Shown: one piece after another, positions 47,635 through 55,870 of the stretch
Numbering within the stretch: the stretch's first letter is position 1
How the letters are laid out: each line of letters starts with the position of its first letter
From: Elusimicrobiota bacterium
Lineage (GTDB): Bacteria > Elusimicrobiota > Elusimicrobia > UBA1565 > UBA9628
Direction of reading: 5' to 3'
Length of the DNA stretch: 64,000 bases
Assembly (NCBI GenBank): GCA_028868375.1
Contig: JAGWUP010000007.1
Location: 1 to 64,000 of the forward strand
Notes under the pieces: model-generated
Database searches by the model: none
The model's input: the letters and a program-made list of their open reading frames with translations, nothing else
What the model was told of the DNA's origin: nothing
Position numbers and translations under genes: made by a program

Positions 47635-47715
47635 TGGCGAGGGCTGGAATTGAACCAACCAGGAATTGCAAGCACAATAAGATGCTTGCAATTAACTCCT
47701 TAGACCACACTCGCC
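47635..47715 (-). tRNA. tRNA-like element with extended anticodon hairpin
   Basis: Acceptor GGCGAG/CTCGCC and T arm GTTGG-TTCAATT-CCAGC are tRNA-like. The middle is an 11-bp perfect stem AATTGCAAGCA/TGCTTGCAATT with 8-nt loop TCTTATTG instead of a 5-bp stem with a 7-nt loop. The D arm is not standard. Isotype cannot be assigned. Confidence 0.5.
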
Positions 47716-47760
47716 TAAAAACGTGCCTTCACGTCCAGCACCTATTTGACGATTAAAATA

Positions 47761-47840
47761 GTATAAGGACCCCAATAGTTTAGCTTCCTTGGTCCACTAT
47801 AAACTATTCTAATTCAAACTTAGTCAATTAAGCCCCATGG
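47761..47840 (-). promoter_or_regulatory. possible promoter upstream of tRNA-like/kinase remnant
   Basis: Minus strand TTGACT followed after 17-18 nt by TTTATA (about 47795-47825). An AAACTATT/AATAGTTT inverted pair surrounds it. Weak call. Confidence 0.3.
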
Positions 47841-47903
47841 ATGGCTCCACCACGCGCCAGCTTAATTAACCTGCCCGTATTATCTACAGGCTTAGGTAGA
47901 CCT

Positions 47904-48038
47904 TTACAGCTTCAAAGCAATTTTAAACCATTCGAGCCTATCACAGTCCATGACAGCCTTTCTCCAGCTATCCCTAGACTTTACAAATTCCAAAGCCTCG
48001 GCACAAGCCCCGAGGTTTTTAAGGTCTTCGTAGGTCAT
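47904..48038 (-). CDS. conserved small phage protein (44 aa)
   Basis: Start at ATG 48038, one base after the previous stop, with AGGG upstream: MTYEDLKNLGACAEALEFVK then RDSWRKAVMDCDRLEWF. The GAC.EAL..V...AW..C....W pattern is common in phages and bacteria; function unknown. Confidence 0.65.
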   Translation of the reverse strand: MTYEDLKNLGACAEALEFVKSRDSWRKAVMDCDRLEWFKIALKL

Positions 48039-48039
48039 A

Positions 48040-48216
48040 TTAAGCCCTCGCACCTTCTCCCTTGGGATGCAAAAGCATGTAAAGGTTTCCGGCAATTAGG
48101 AATTGTCTATCTTGCAATTTCTTTTGCTGAACCCTTCTGTCTGCTCTTTCTTTAAGACAATTATCGCAAAAGGTGTAAGGATTTTCGCTCCCACAATAAA
48201 CACACTTTTTGGGCAT
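48040..48216 (-). CDS. small zinc-ribbon protein (58 aa)
   Basis: MPKKCVYCGSENPYTFCDNC, a four-Cys zinc ribbon, then a basic helix. The leader is copy 2 of the 67-bp repeat. Confidence 0.65.
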   Translation of the reverse strand: MPKKCVYCGSENPYTFCDNCLKERADRRVQQKKLQDRQFLIAGNLYMLLHPKGEGARA

Positions 48217-48230
48217 AAATTACCCTTTCT

Positions 48231-48297
48231 GTTTTATGGGTTTAATGGGGTTGCCCTAGCTGCTACTAGAGCAACCCTTTAAGCTCACAAAGGCTTC
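48231..48297. repeat. 67-bp leader repeat with hairpin, copy 2
   Basis: Differs from 45061-45127 by one base. It lies 15 nt upstream of the 48216 start, the same relative position as copy 1 before the amidoligase. Confidence 0.9.
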
Positions 48298-48483
48298 AAT
48301 AGAAGGATATTCAGTTAGGTTGGTTCAACTTTACTTTCGTCAGCCAGGCATATTTACCTCTCTAACATATTCTTATGGGGGCAACTCGCCCCGACTATAA
48401 ACCGCAGTTTCCCTGATTAAAGACAATTATTTAGTAAAGGTCATTTGGGTAAAACAACCTTACATAAATCCTCCTCTGTCATA

Positions 48484-48699
48484 TTACCAGTCTTTGGGAT
48501 TAGGGTGAATCTTCAGGTAATACTCGGCATTGGCTTTATTGTGGCCTAGCTGGACACCGCACCCATCGCTCGCAATGCCAACAACAATGCCATTAGGGTC
48601 AATAAAAGCCTTTTCCTCCCTAATCAATCGGTCTAGAATAGGCGTTTCTGGAAATTTACACTTTCCCCTGCAATTCCCACATTGATTAGCTTTGCACAT
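48484..48699 (-). CDS. Cys-rich hypothetical protein (71 aa)
   Basis: MCKANQCGNCRGKCKFPETP: four Cys in 14 residues, then an alpha/beta part (IVVGIASDGCGVQLGH). Function unknown. Confidence 0.6.
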   Translation of the reverse strand: MCKANQCGNCRGKCKFPETPILDRLIREEKAFIDPNGIVVGIASDGCGVQLGHNKANAEYYLKIHPNPKDW

Positions 48700-49453
48700 G
48701 GCTATGCCCTCCTAAATGGCGCCCATGTTTTCTAGGCTGGCCCTAAAACGCCTTGTGGCGTAGCTGCCCTATTATTGCCTAGTCAATGGGTATAAATGGC
48801 GCCAGCCATTGCAATGTTAATAGGTTCTATTACGCCTAAAACGGCATAGAGCCTATTGACTAGCTGGCAAATGGTGCCCTATTGATTCCTATCGCCCAGC
48901 GCAAAGCATAGGCATTAGGTAGGGCATAAAGTAAAACGAGGAGCTTATCTTAGACGTTTATAGACGCTTATCAATAAGCTCCTCTAGCCTAAGTTGCAAG
49001 AGACCAGGCGTTAGCTTCTACTTTTAAATTGGTGTCCGACGTTGGACCCTAAGCATTATACGTTTTAATGGTTAGGCATCGGACAAAAAATTAAGCTCTT
49101 TCGTCTTTTCCTTTTGGATGGAACAAAAGGTAGAGATTGCCAGAGAAATTAAAGGCAAAGGGTATTATTTTGCCTAGCCATTAAACTATTGATTTTTAGT
49201 TTTATTCGCTCTTTATTACCTCCCGAGGGTAAGGATAAGGGGAGACAACGAGAAAACGAAATAGAGCATGAAAAGAGCGTCGAGTGTCGTCACTTGTGGC
49301 CTACCTTTCTTTGGTAATGCTTAGGGCAAGTTTTACCCTAAGGTTTAGAGAAACCTAGTTAAAAGCGTTTAGCTAGCAAACCATCTTACTTCAGTAACCT
49401 AACTAGGCGCCCAAGGGGTTTAATCCTTGGGCGCCCATTAAGCCACTGACTAG
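48700..49453. other. 754-bp non-coding region with strong inverted repeats
   Basis: No supported gene. Two perfect 11-bp stems: GAGGAGCTTAT/ATAAGCTCCTC (48938-48948 and 48974-48984) and GGCGCCCAAGG/CCTTGGGCGCC (49406-49416 and 49425-49435). The second follows the 49454 stop but lacks a U-run. More GC-rich than most of the window. Confidence 0.65.
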
Positions 49454-50041
49454 CTAGCCAATGGTAAATTCAACCGGCTCGCCAGTTTCGGCAAGGTGCC
49501 GGGCCGCTTCGCCAGCGCTTGCCACCTTGACCGGCTCGGCAATCGGTTGCCCAGCGCTCGCCGCCGCAAAAGCAGCGTCGACCGTGACAGGCGCCGAGGG
49601 AGAAGCAACCGGCATTCCCGCCGGGGTCTCTTCCTCGATAACCCAGTCAAGACCGGGGCGCCCCCGACCGAGCCGCACCTTGCTACCATCCGGCATAATC
49701 CGGTAGCGGATAACGCCCACAACCTTGCGCTGGACGGTTTGCGGATTCAAGCCCTTGTTTGCCCGGTCAAGAATCCCTGCGCAAGCCGCGCGCGTCCGAG
49801 CAAGAAGGGAATCCGCCGAAATCTTGGCATTTGCCAAAATCTCAGCGGCCTTCTTCTCCGCTTCCGCCGTCATAACAGCAACCTTGGCCTGAGCGTCCCT
49901 AACCAGATTGACCTTATTCTCCTCTGCCGTGACCTTCTTTGCCTCGGCAAGCTTTGCCCTAGCTGCTTCCATTTCCGCGTGAAGCGACGCCAACCGCGCT
50001 GCCTCATTCGCGGCAATTTCCTTTGCCTCTTGCAGTGTCAT
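49454..50041 (-). CDS. GC-rich coiled-coil protein with H-NS-like C-terminus (195 aa)
   Basis: Strong site GTAGGAGGT before ATG. Residues 1-105 are an Ala/Glu/Lys-rich coiled coil. RYRIMPDGSKVRLGRGRPGL (about 112-131) has the DG...GRGRP loop of H-NS-type DNA-binding domains, followed by an acidic Ala/Pro-rich tail. Oligomerisation helix plus GR-loop is the layout of xenogeneic silencers. The gene is far richer in GC than its neighbours, suggesting recent acquisition. Confidence 0.75.
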   Translation of the reverse strand: MTLQEAKEIAANEAARLASLHAEMEAARAKLAEAKKVTAEENKVNLVRDAQAKVAVMTAEAEKKAAEILANAKISADSLLARTRAACAGILDRANKGLNPQTVQRKVVGVIRYRIMPDGSKVRLGRGRPGLDWVIEEETPAGMPVASPSAPVTVDAAFAAASAGQPIAEPVKVASAGEAARHLAETGEPVEFTIG

Positions 50042-51289
50042 TTTACTACCTCCTACGAATGGGCATTGTTGCCCGTGTTTTAGCGCTAGGACAATCCTAA
50101 CGCATCCTCCTAGCGTCCTTCTAACCTGTTGATTACAAAAGGAATTTCCAACAAACAGGGTCCGCTAGTACCCTGCAAACCGTACCAGCGGACCCCATAA
50201 CCCACCGAAAGTTAAGCGATTTTTCTAGAGGAGGATTCAGGCGTTTGGTTTTCCTACGGAAAACTTAACTAGCCCTATCCAGGCTCTCTAAAAAACCACC
50301 TAACTAATAAAATCAAAGTGTTGCGATGTTGACCTTAGAATTCGCACAGGAATATCCTCGGCAGGCGGGCGGTTTTATCCTTGGTTGACCCGCTCTAGTT
50401 CTCTGGGGACCGTGCCTGAATCGTGCCGGATGGCTCACAGCAGTCAGGGTCTGTTGGCGGCTTGGTTACCGCTCTTTATAACGGGCGCCCTCAGTGAGTA
50501 GGCATCCTGGCAAGGGAAGAACCTACCCGACTAGATTACCTTGTTTTACCAAGGCACAAACGGCCAACAGAAGGCACGTCGTATAAGCCCGAAGGTTCAC
50601 TCCCGACGGACGCGCTTGCCGAGCAGAACAAAAAGCAAGTTAAATGCCAGCGCTCCCCTGCCTGACGCTTGACAGACTGGCCCCAGCTAAAACCCCAATA
50701 AAATCAGTAACTTACCTCAACAAAGCCATCCATTGAACGAAACATTAAATCAATAAAATTCGTACAGTTTCTAAACAGTACCCAACCCAAACAAGCTCCC
50801 CGAACAGGCCACAACCCCCTAGAAGGGTTACAGAATTAAGTGGTTCGCCCTGTTTGAGTACACTGTTCACAAGCTGAACATCCTACATCCACCTACCGCC
50901 ACCCAACTTATGCACCCTAGACAAGCCTAAGTCTAGCAGACCCTAGCTAAGCTATCAAGTTTCCTACCTGCGAACCAGACTACGCACCGCATAGCCAGCT
51001 ACGCACCTAGCTTGGCACAACTTATGCAATTTCCTTTTATACTGGCCAGTTACTCAAACCCCCACAAACACCAGCCAGAGACCCCCGGTTAAACCCCCCT
51101 TAAAACGCTCGCATTTGGCTTATGGGAGGTTTTAGCAGGGGTCTTAGTGGTAGACCCTACTCGAGCCCCGATGATTTAACCTGAGCCAAAATAGGAATTG
51201 GCAGGAAGCTGGCATATTAATTGCGAGTATGCAAGAATTGTGCCTAAGCCAAGGGGAGGAGCTGAGCGAGGGGCTAACTGGGAAGGAGC

Positions 51290-51330
51290 GGGGGGCTTAG
51301 CAGGGGGCTTAGGGGGGTTTTTAGCGGGGG
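51290..51330 (+). other. G-quadruplex-forming sequence
   Basis: Four runs of 5-6 G separated by 7, 4 and 8 nt. A matching C-rich block on the same strand follows at about 51362-51412. Confidence 0.75.
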
Positions 51331-51389
51331 TTAAAGTAAGGTGCTGATTTTTTTCAATTTTCCCCCCTCTAAAACAACCCCCGCTAAAA
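51319..51389. repeat. 14-bp inverted repeat, 43-nt loop
   Basis: TTTTAGCGGGGGTT (51319-51332) and its exact complement (51376-51389). Together with the G-runs it can form a long hairpin or competing quadruplexes. Confidence 0.8.
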
Positions 51390-51927
51390 TCACCCCTCCT
51401 CTAACCCCCTGCAATTAAACATTAATATTTTTCTCAATAATATCAATAGGTTACGTTAGTTAATGTAAATGTTTGTATTTACTGGGGTTTTTTAGTATGA
51501 GCCCTAGCAAAGCCCATGCCAAGATCCCTTGCTTGCCGAGGTAAAGCAGGCACATGGGAGCTAAGTACCGGATAAGCAAGGGGCTTTGCTTGCCGAAGGA
51601 CAAAAAACGACACATTCCTGAAACCCTTGATTTTATTGGGTTTGAATGTGGTTTCCCCCTAGAGGAAATTACTCTAGCAAATACTGTGCCAAACCCCTGC
51701 CCAAAACCCCCTAGCATAAACCATGCCGTAACCCTGCCGATAAAATAGAATGCAAGTGTTGTGCCATAATTATTGCCGATTAAATGCAAACTCCGTTTTC
51801 CCTAGTAAAATCCCGGGCTTAGGGTGGTATTGGTAGGGGGCTAGGTGCTTTTCTACTTCCACATACATACCCCCACCAAACCCCCTATTTTCCCCTATTT
51901 TTCAAATAATTAAGATTTGTGTTTTTT

Positions 51928-52311
51928 GGTACCATTTTTTGTGATTTTATAAAAAACATAAAATTTTACCCTGCCTAAAAAATGACCCACCCACATTTCT
52001 TTGAGAATAAATAAATATTTTTATTATTTTACAGAAAAATGATGGTTTAGCTGGTTCCAATAGTTGGGGTTTTATAATATACCGTTTAAACGCTCACATT
52101 TGACTCCAGTTAAATCATACTATACTAGTTGGGGTCTATGTGCCAGTTTATGGTCAGAATTAAAATTAGGGGGTTTTAGAGGGGTTTTAAGGGATTTTTG
52201 TTATTTTATATTAATTTAGGGTCCCATACTTGGTATTAAGCATGCTTTTCTGGTTCCGTAAATAAAATTTTTTATTTATTTTATTTTTAGGTACCATATT
52301 TCTGGTTCCAA
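51928..52311. repeat. six GGTwCC-type motifs in an AT-rich stretch
   Basis: GGTACCAT 51928, GGTTCCAA 52053, GGTCCCAT 52220, GGTTCCGT 52252, GGTACCAT 52290, GGTTCCAA 52304. Iteron-like, embedded in T/A-rich DNA that would melt easily. Confidence 0.45.
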
Positions 52312-52389
52312 TACTTTTATTTATTTATTTTTTAGTTATAGGCTTAGTAGTTAGTGGATCTTTGTTAGTTGGGGTAAGTAATAATTAGA

Positions 52390-52752
52390 ATGACCAAAGT
52401 AGTTAACATATACAAAGAAAAATATGATGTTTATATAGGCAGGGCGGGCAAAGGCAAGGATGGATATTTTGGGAATCCTTTTAAACTTAGTAAAGAAGAA
52501 AATAGGGAAGAAATTTTAAATAAGTATTCAGAATATTTTTATAATAGAATAAATGAAGTATTAAATAATCTACGAAATTGCCTTAAGGAATTAAAAGAAA
52601 AAGATCTTATAAACAAACCAGGCGATAGATGCCTGCGAGGATCTATGACTTTAGTAAATAACAATGGAACGCCCTGTACTGCTGAGGACTATGCTTATGC
52701 TTGGGCTGGAGTAGATTTAGATATGTTAATAAATGAACAAGGAAAATATTAA
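52390..52752 (+). CDS. DUF4326-like protein (120 aa)
   Basis: VVNIYKEKYDVYIGRAGKGK, DGYFGNPFKLS and REEILNKYSEYF match the N-terminal layout of the DUF4326 family found in phages. The usual C-terminal Cys-rich end is replaced. First gene of the rightward block. Function unknown. Confidence 0.75.
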   Translation: MTKVVNIYKEKYDVYIGRAGKGKDGYFGNPFKLSKEENREEILNKYSEYFYNRINEVLNNLRNCLKELKEKDLINKPGDRCLRGSMTLVNNNGTPCTAEDYAYAWAGVDLDMLINEQGKY

Positions 52753-53106
52753 ATGAGCAAATCCCCTTTAATCAAAGAACTAGCTAAAGATAGGCTTTTA
52801 GAGGAAATGTATAACTTTTCTCAAGAATATTGGTGTGCCAGTTGGTTGCATGACATAGAATATGTAATATGGGATTTAATTATAAATCCTCCCGAAACAG
52901 ATGAAGAATTCTTAAAAACTAGATTTAACCCAGGACAAGTAAATTATATGGCTGATTTAGCCGATATTTGCGAAGGCTGGTGGACTTGGGATAAAGAGCC
53001 AAAGTTCGTCGATCTTAAGGAATGGGATAAGATATATAGGAAATGGATACAAGATTCTGACACATTGGATGAAGCAAATTATGGAAGTAAAAATGAAAAT
53101 GATTAA
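52753..53106 (+). CDS. hypothetical protein (117 aa)
   Basis: Trp-rich helical protein (EEMYNFSQEYWCASWLHDIE, DICEGWWTWDKEP). Starts one base after the previous stop. No named family. Confidence 0.68.
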   Translation: MSKSPLIKELAKDRLLEEMYNFSQEYWCASWLHDIEYVIWDLIINPPETDEEFLKTRFNPGQVNYMADLADICEGWWTWDKEPKFVDLKEWDKIYRKWIQDSDTLDEANYGSKNEND

Positions 53107-53121
53107 AAGGATTCTTAAAAT

Positions 53122-53343
53122 ATGCTTACTTTAGTAAAGGTTTGTATTTTATGCGATAAACAAATTATGGTTGGTAACTCTAATATATTACTAGAAAATG
53201 ATCCATTTGCATTCACGTTAGAAGTGTTAATATGTGGGGGATGTCGTTCAACATGGAAGAGATCAAATAAATCAAAAATAATTAGAAAATTTACTAATCA
53301 AATAAAACAATTAGAATCTGTTATAAGAATAGGAGAAAAATAA
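53122..53343 (+). CDS. zinc-ribbon protein (73 aa)
   Basis: CILC...CGGC pairs about 29 residues apart, basic C-terminal helix. Confidence 0.62.
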   Translation: MLTLVKVCILCDKQIMVGNSNILLENDPFAFTLEVLICGGCRSTWKRSNKSKIIRKFTNQIKQLESVIRIGEK

Positions 53344-53348
53344 ATAAA

Positions 53349-53690
53349 ATGAAAAAAATACTATTATCAATTTTACTATTAGGTTCGTTTTCAGCTAAGG
53401 CTTTGGATGGTGGGGTAGATGCAGGAGTTCCTAAGACTGCTTCTCCTCCAATTAAAGCAGAAAAGCCCGTTTTAACCCATGAATGGTATACTTGTAGAAA
53501 TAATATAATTTTTGCTTGTTTCTTTTCTGACAAAGGATCTGTTTGTGATGCCAAGCCGGTTCCTGATTGTAAGAAATCGATTAAAGAATTAAAAGATGGG
53601 AATTTACAAATAGATATTTTAAGTGCTAAATTTAATCATAAGCGCTGCTTTGTAAAGGACATGGACTGGTTTAATTGTCCAAATAAATAA
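53349..53690 (+). CDS. secreted Cys-rich protein (113 aa)
   Basis: Signal peptide MKKILLSILLLGSFSAKALD with a probable cleavage after AKA. The mature protein has six Cys (TCRNN, ACFF, VCDA, DCKK, RCFV, NCPN), probably disulfides in the periplasm. Confidence 0.68.
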   Translation: MKKILLSILLLGSFSAKALDGGVDAGVPKTASPPIKAEKPVLTHEWYTCRNNIIFACFFSDKGSVCDAKPVPDCKKSIKELKDGNLQIDILSAKFNHKRCFVKDMDWFNCPNK

Positions 53691-53692
53691 AA

Positions 53693-54028
53693 ATGATTTA
53701 TATAGTAGACAATGGACAAGTTTATACTAATCATTGTATGTATTTTTTAGAATCTGATCTCAAAAAATATCAATTAGAATTTATTTTTGCAGAAGTTGGC
53801 AAACTTTGGGACAAATATTTAGATAGAAGGTGCCCTTTTATACATGCTTCTTGTGAAGCAAAGGATTTTATTATATTAGGTACGTCACAAAACATAGACT
53901 GGTGGCATAATGGCAATACAACATTAGATGAAATATTTAATGTTCAAAGAAATAAAGAAAATTCTAAAATTTTACAAGATATTTACTACAAAGCTAAAAC
54001 TTTAGAGGATCCAGATAAAACTAAATAA
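53693..54028 (+). CDS. hypothetical protein (111 aa)
   Basis: Alpha/beta protein (MIYIVDNGQVYTNHCMYFLE...). No family recognised. Confidence 0.65.
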   Translation: MIYIVDNGQVYTNHCMYFLESDLKKYQLEFIFAEVGKLWDKYLDRRCPFIHASCEAKDFIILGTSQNIDWWHNGNTTLDEIFNVQRNKENSKILQDIYYKAKTLEDPDKTK

Positions 54029-54029
54029 T

Positions 54030-54149
54030 ATGTTTGGCATAGAAATAAAAGAAGATGGAAGTTGGAGTGCAAATTGTACTTGTCAAAGAATAAATTCTAT
54101 AATGGGGGAAACTAGATTTATGGAATATATTTTGAGTCATCTTTTTTGA
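54030..54149 (+). pseudogene. 5' part of a gene split by a 590-bp inversion
   Basis: MFGIEIKEDGSWSANCTCQR to MGETRF, after which the frame reads foreign MEYILSHLF. The sequence changes at ACTAGATTTAT. The missing 3' part (ILTPDGCPLHNIEL onward) is on the minus strand at 54494-54700, in the same frame. Confidence 0.7.
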
Positions 54150-54318
54150 ATTCCTTCCAAACTTTACTTAATGTTTTAAAAGGTCCTGTATATTTAAATT
54201 CTTTATTATTTTCTTTTCTATAATCAATCCATTTAGCTCCATTATTGTTTTTAACTATCCAATAATTATGATGCTTATGTGGTTGATTTAGAATTAGAAG
54301 AAATAGGAAATGGTACAT
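54118..54318 (-). CDS. hypothetical protein in inverted segment (66 aa)
   Basis: Starts MYHFLFLLILNQPHKHHNYW with GGAGA upstream and ends KVWKEFKKDDSKYIP. In the flipped orientation its end overlaps the restored start of the 54689 gene. No family recognised. Confidence 0.6.
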   Translation of the reverse strand: MYHFLFLLILNQPHKHHNYWIVKNNNGAKWIDYRKENNKEFKYTGPFKTLSKVWKEFKKDDSKYIP

Positions 54319-54478
54319 CGTCTATCTTCTCCACTTTAACTAATTTAACTAAATCGCCTTCTTCAAAACCAGCCTCTAATAGAAGTTTTTGTAGGATTTC
54401 TTCATCCCATTGTTCATGAGTTGGATGTCCTAATCCAATTGATTCTCCCCATACTGGGGGAAGAACTTTAAGTATCAA
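54275..54478 (-). CDS. hypothetical protein in inverted segment, TTG start (67 aa)
   Basis: LKVLPPVWGESIGLGHPTHE, DEEILQKLLLEAGFEEGDLV. Acidic helical protein. The best start is TTG 54478; an ATG at 54492 is in another frame, so a small indel is possible. Confidence 0.55.
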   Translation of the reverse strand: MILKVLPPVWGESIGLGHPTHEQWDEEILQKLLLEAGFEEGDLVKLVKVEKIDDVPFPISSNSKSTT

Positions 54479-54493
54479 TATGGCTTATTCATA

Positions 54494-54700
54494 TTATTTG
54501 TTTACCTCTACGTCAGAAGATCCTTTGGATATATATTGCTTAATAAAATCTCTATATTTTATTAATTCTTGTAAATTTTCAAATTCAAATGTAAGAGTTG
54601 GATCGTATTTTTTTATATAATCCATTCTATATTCAATACTATATAAGACTAATTCTATATTATGAAGAGGACATCCATCTGGAGTTAATATAAATCTAGT
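54494..54700 (-). pseudogene. 3' part of the split 54030 gene
   Basis: Open frame without a start: TRFILTPDGCPLHNIELVLY, then YRMDYIKKYDP to VEVNK. It shares TRF and reading frame with the 54030 fragment at the inverted repeat. Confidence 0.65.
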
Positions 54701-54952
54701 AAAATAAATAAACTAGTTAAAAAAGTTGGTTTAAATTTACTTCCTATAATAGCAGATGGTATATTTGAATCAGACAATGAAGCTCTAGAATTTTATAGCC
54801 AAAGATATTATTTAGATAGAATTAAGAATGGTTTAACAATATTTAAAACTGAATATAAAAATGGATTTTATTGTTTTATGGGCTCAGAAGAAGAAACTAT
54901 TTCTGATATAGAGAAATTTCTTAATAGCATGGAGAATATTGAAAATGCATAA
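54689..54952 (+). pseudogene. headless gene at inversion junction
   Basis: Open from 54689 with no start codon near: KINKLVKKVGLNLLPIIADG...LNSMENIENA. After flipping the inverted segment it gains MTQNIFHKSS in frame, with GGAAGGAA upstream, giving a protein of about 93 aa. Confidence 0.65.
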
Positions 54953-55166
54953 ATTGCCAACCTATCCTAAAGATCATAAGCCAGGGATGGTAGTTCCTAG
55001 AGGCGGAAGTATGTGTTTAAATTGTAAATTTTATAGCGCTCCTAAGCCTGCAAGTAATTCATACGGTACCTGTTCAGAGGAAAATTTTGTAAGCTGGAAC
55101 GGAAGTGCAGAGATACCCAATAGACCGGATGAATATTGCTCTGATTGGTATATGCCTAGGAAATAA
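54945..55166 (+). CDS. four-Cys small protein (73 aa)
   Basis: ATG 54945 (MHKLPTYPKDHKPGMVVPRG) overlaps the previous stop. CLNCKFY...GTCSEENF...EYCSDWY gives a four-Cys metal site reminiscent of a HiPIP- or rubredoxin-like cluster (inference). Function unknown. Confidence 0.68.
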   Translation: MHKLPTYPKDHKPGMVVPRGGSMCLNCKFYSAPKPASNSYGTCSEENFVSWNGSAEIPNRPDEYCSDWYMPRK

Positions 55167-55168
55167 AC

Positions 55169-55696
55169 ATGTGGCCATTTAATAAAAAAGTTAAACAATC
55201 TAGACACGAAAAATTCTTAGATTTTTGGAGCAAAGGCGGAGCACACTCCGTAATGATGAGAGGATATTATTTTATAATTGATTCATTGATAATAAAATGT
55301 CCAGATACAGAAGAAGCCAGGAATTCATTTGAAAGATGGATGTATAGAAATAAAGATACTTTAAATAATAATAGATTTTGTAGTGAAAATGGCCAGAAAA
55401 TAGAGTGGACTATAGAAGTCGTTAACATAAAACCATTTGATACAAGAACAGGAACATCACATGAGTTTCAAGTAAGTGCAAAATCTGTAAATCAAACCAC
55501 AATTCATTTAAAAGGATCAGAATATAGGTCTCATTGGAGTCCACTTTTACAAGTTTCACACACAATAGACAATAATGGAAAGTTTTATTGTCCTCATGAA
55601 CAACAAAGAATGATAGATAAAAAATTTGAAGAAGAGCAAAAAGAAATAGCAAAAGAAAATATAGCTAATTTGGCTAAATTAAAAAAGAAGAAGTAA
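55169..55696 (+). CDS. hypothetical protein (175 aa)
   Basis: Soluble alpha/beta protein with a Lys/Glu-rich C-terminal helix (about 148-175). No family recognised. Confidence 0.68.
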   Translation: MWPFNKKVKQSRHEKFLDFWSKGGAHSVMMRGYYFIIDSLIIKCPDTEEARNSFERWMYRNKDTLNNNRFCSENGQKIEWTIEVVNIKPFDTRTGTSHEFQVSAKSVNQTTIHLKGSEYRSHWSPLLQVSHTIDNNGKFYCPHEQQRMIDKKFEEEQKEIAKENIANLAKLKKKK

Positions 55697-55759
55697 AAAG
55701 GTAGGGGCCATAATTAAAATTAATCTAAGATCCTAGAAGGATTTTAGTAATATAATTAT

Positions 55760-55850
55760 GCGCCTATGTCGAAAAATGCGAAACGATTCCAGCGTCCGAA
55801 CTGGAAGGAACCCACAAGGTTCCATGAGGGTTGGAATCCCTCTAGGCGCA
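55760..55850 (+). tRNA. tRNA-like gene with long variable arm (class II)
   Basis: Acceptor GCGCCTA/TAGGCGC, anticodon stem TTCCAG/CTGGAA with an 8-nt loop CGTCCGAA, variable stem GGAACC/GGTTCC, T arm GAGGG-TTGGAAT-CCCTC (T loop TTGGAAT instead of TTCGAAT), A73. The D arm lacks the usual GG. A long variable arm suggests Ser (anticodon CGA) or Leu-type; isotype uncertain. Confidence 0.65.
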
Positions 55851-55870
55851 CCGCAAGATAGGAATTAAGT

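Larger units (their letters stand above)
50042..52389. other. 2.35-kb non-coding divergence region, candidate origin
   Basis: Leftward genes end here and rightward genes begin at 52390. Frames inside are low quality. GC-rich and structured on the left (50.0-51.4 kb), AT-rich on the right (51.9-52.35 kb). Holds G-run clusters, a 14-bp inverted repeat and repeated GGTwCC motifs. A replication origin or main control region is the best reading; not proven. Confidence 0.55.
54111..54700. other. 590-bp segment bounded by 11-bp inverted repeats, apparently inverted
   Basis: ACTAGATTTAT at 54111-54121 and its complement at 54690-54700. All genes inside are on the minus strand while the flanks are plus. 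Flipping the segment in silico rejoins a 95-codon gene at the left end and gives the headless right gene an ATG (MTQNIFHKSSKINKL) that overlaps the preceding gene by ATGA. Confidence 0.8.

Noticed and set aside
47635-47715. Ochre suppressor tRNA reading UAA, explaining the internal TAA codons at 9890 and 56012
   Set aside because: The anticodon cannot be fixed because the loop has 8 nt and the D arm is abnormal; one of the two genes also carries frameshifts, so decay is simpler.
49461-50083. Long plus-strand and alternative minus-strand frames opposite the 49454 gene
   Set aside because: Side effects of the high GC content; Arg/Pro-rich translations with no motif, while the 49454 frame has a strong ribosome site and domain pattern.
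51460-51789. 109-codon minus-strand frame and an opposite 64-codon plus-strand frame (51554-51748)
   Set aside because: Both lie in the structured non-coding region, lack ribosome sites and have low-complexity or implausible composition; they overlap each other on opposite strands.
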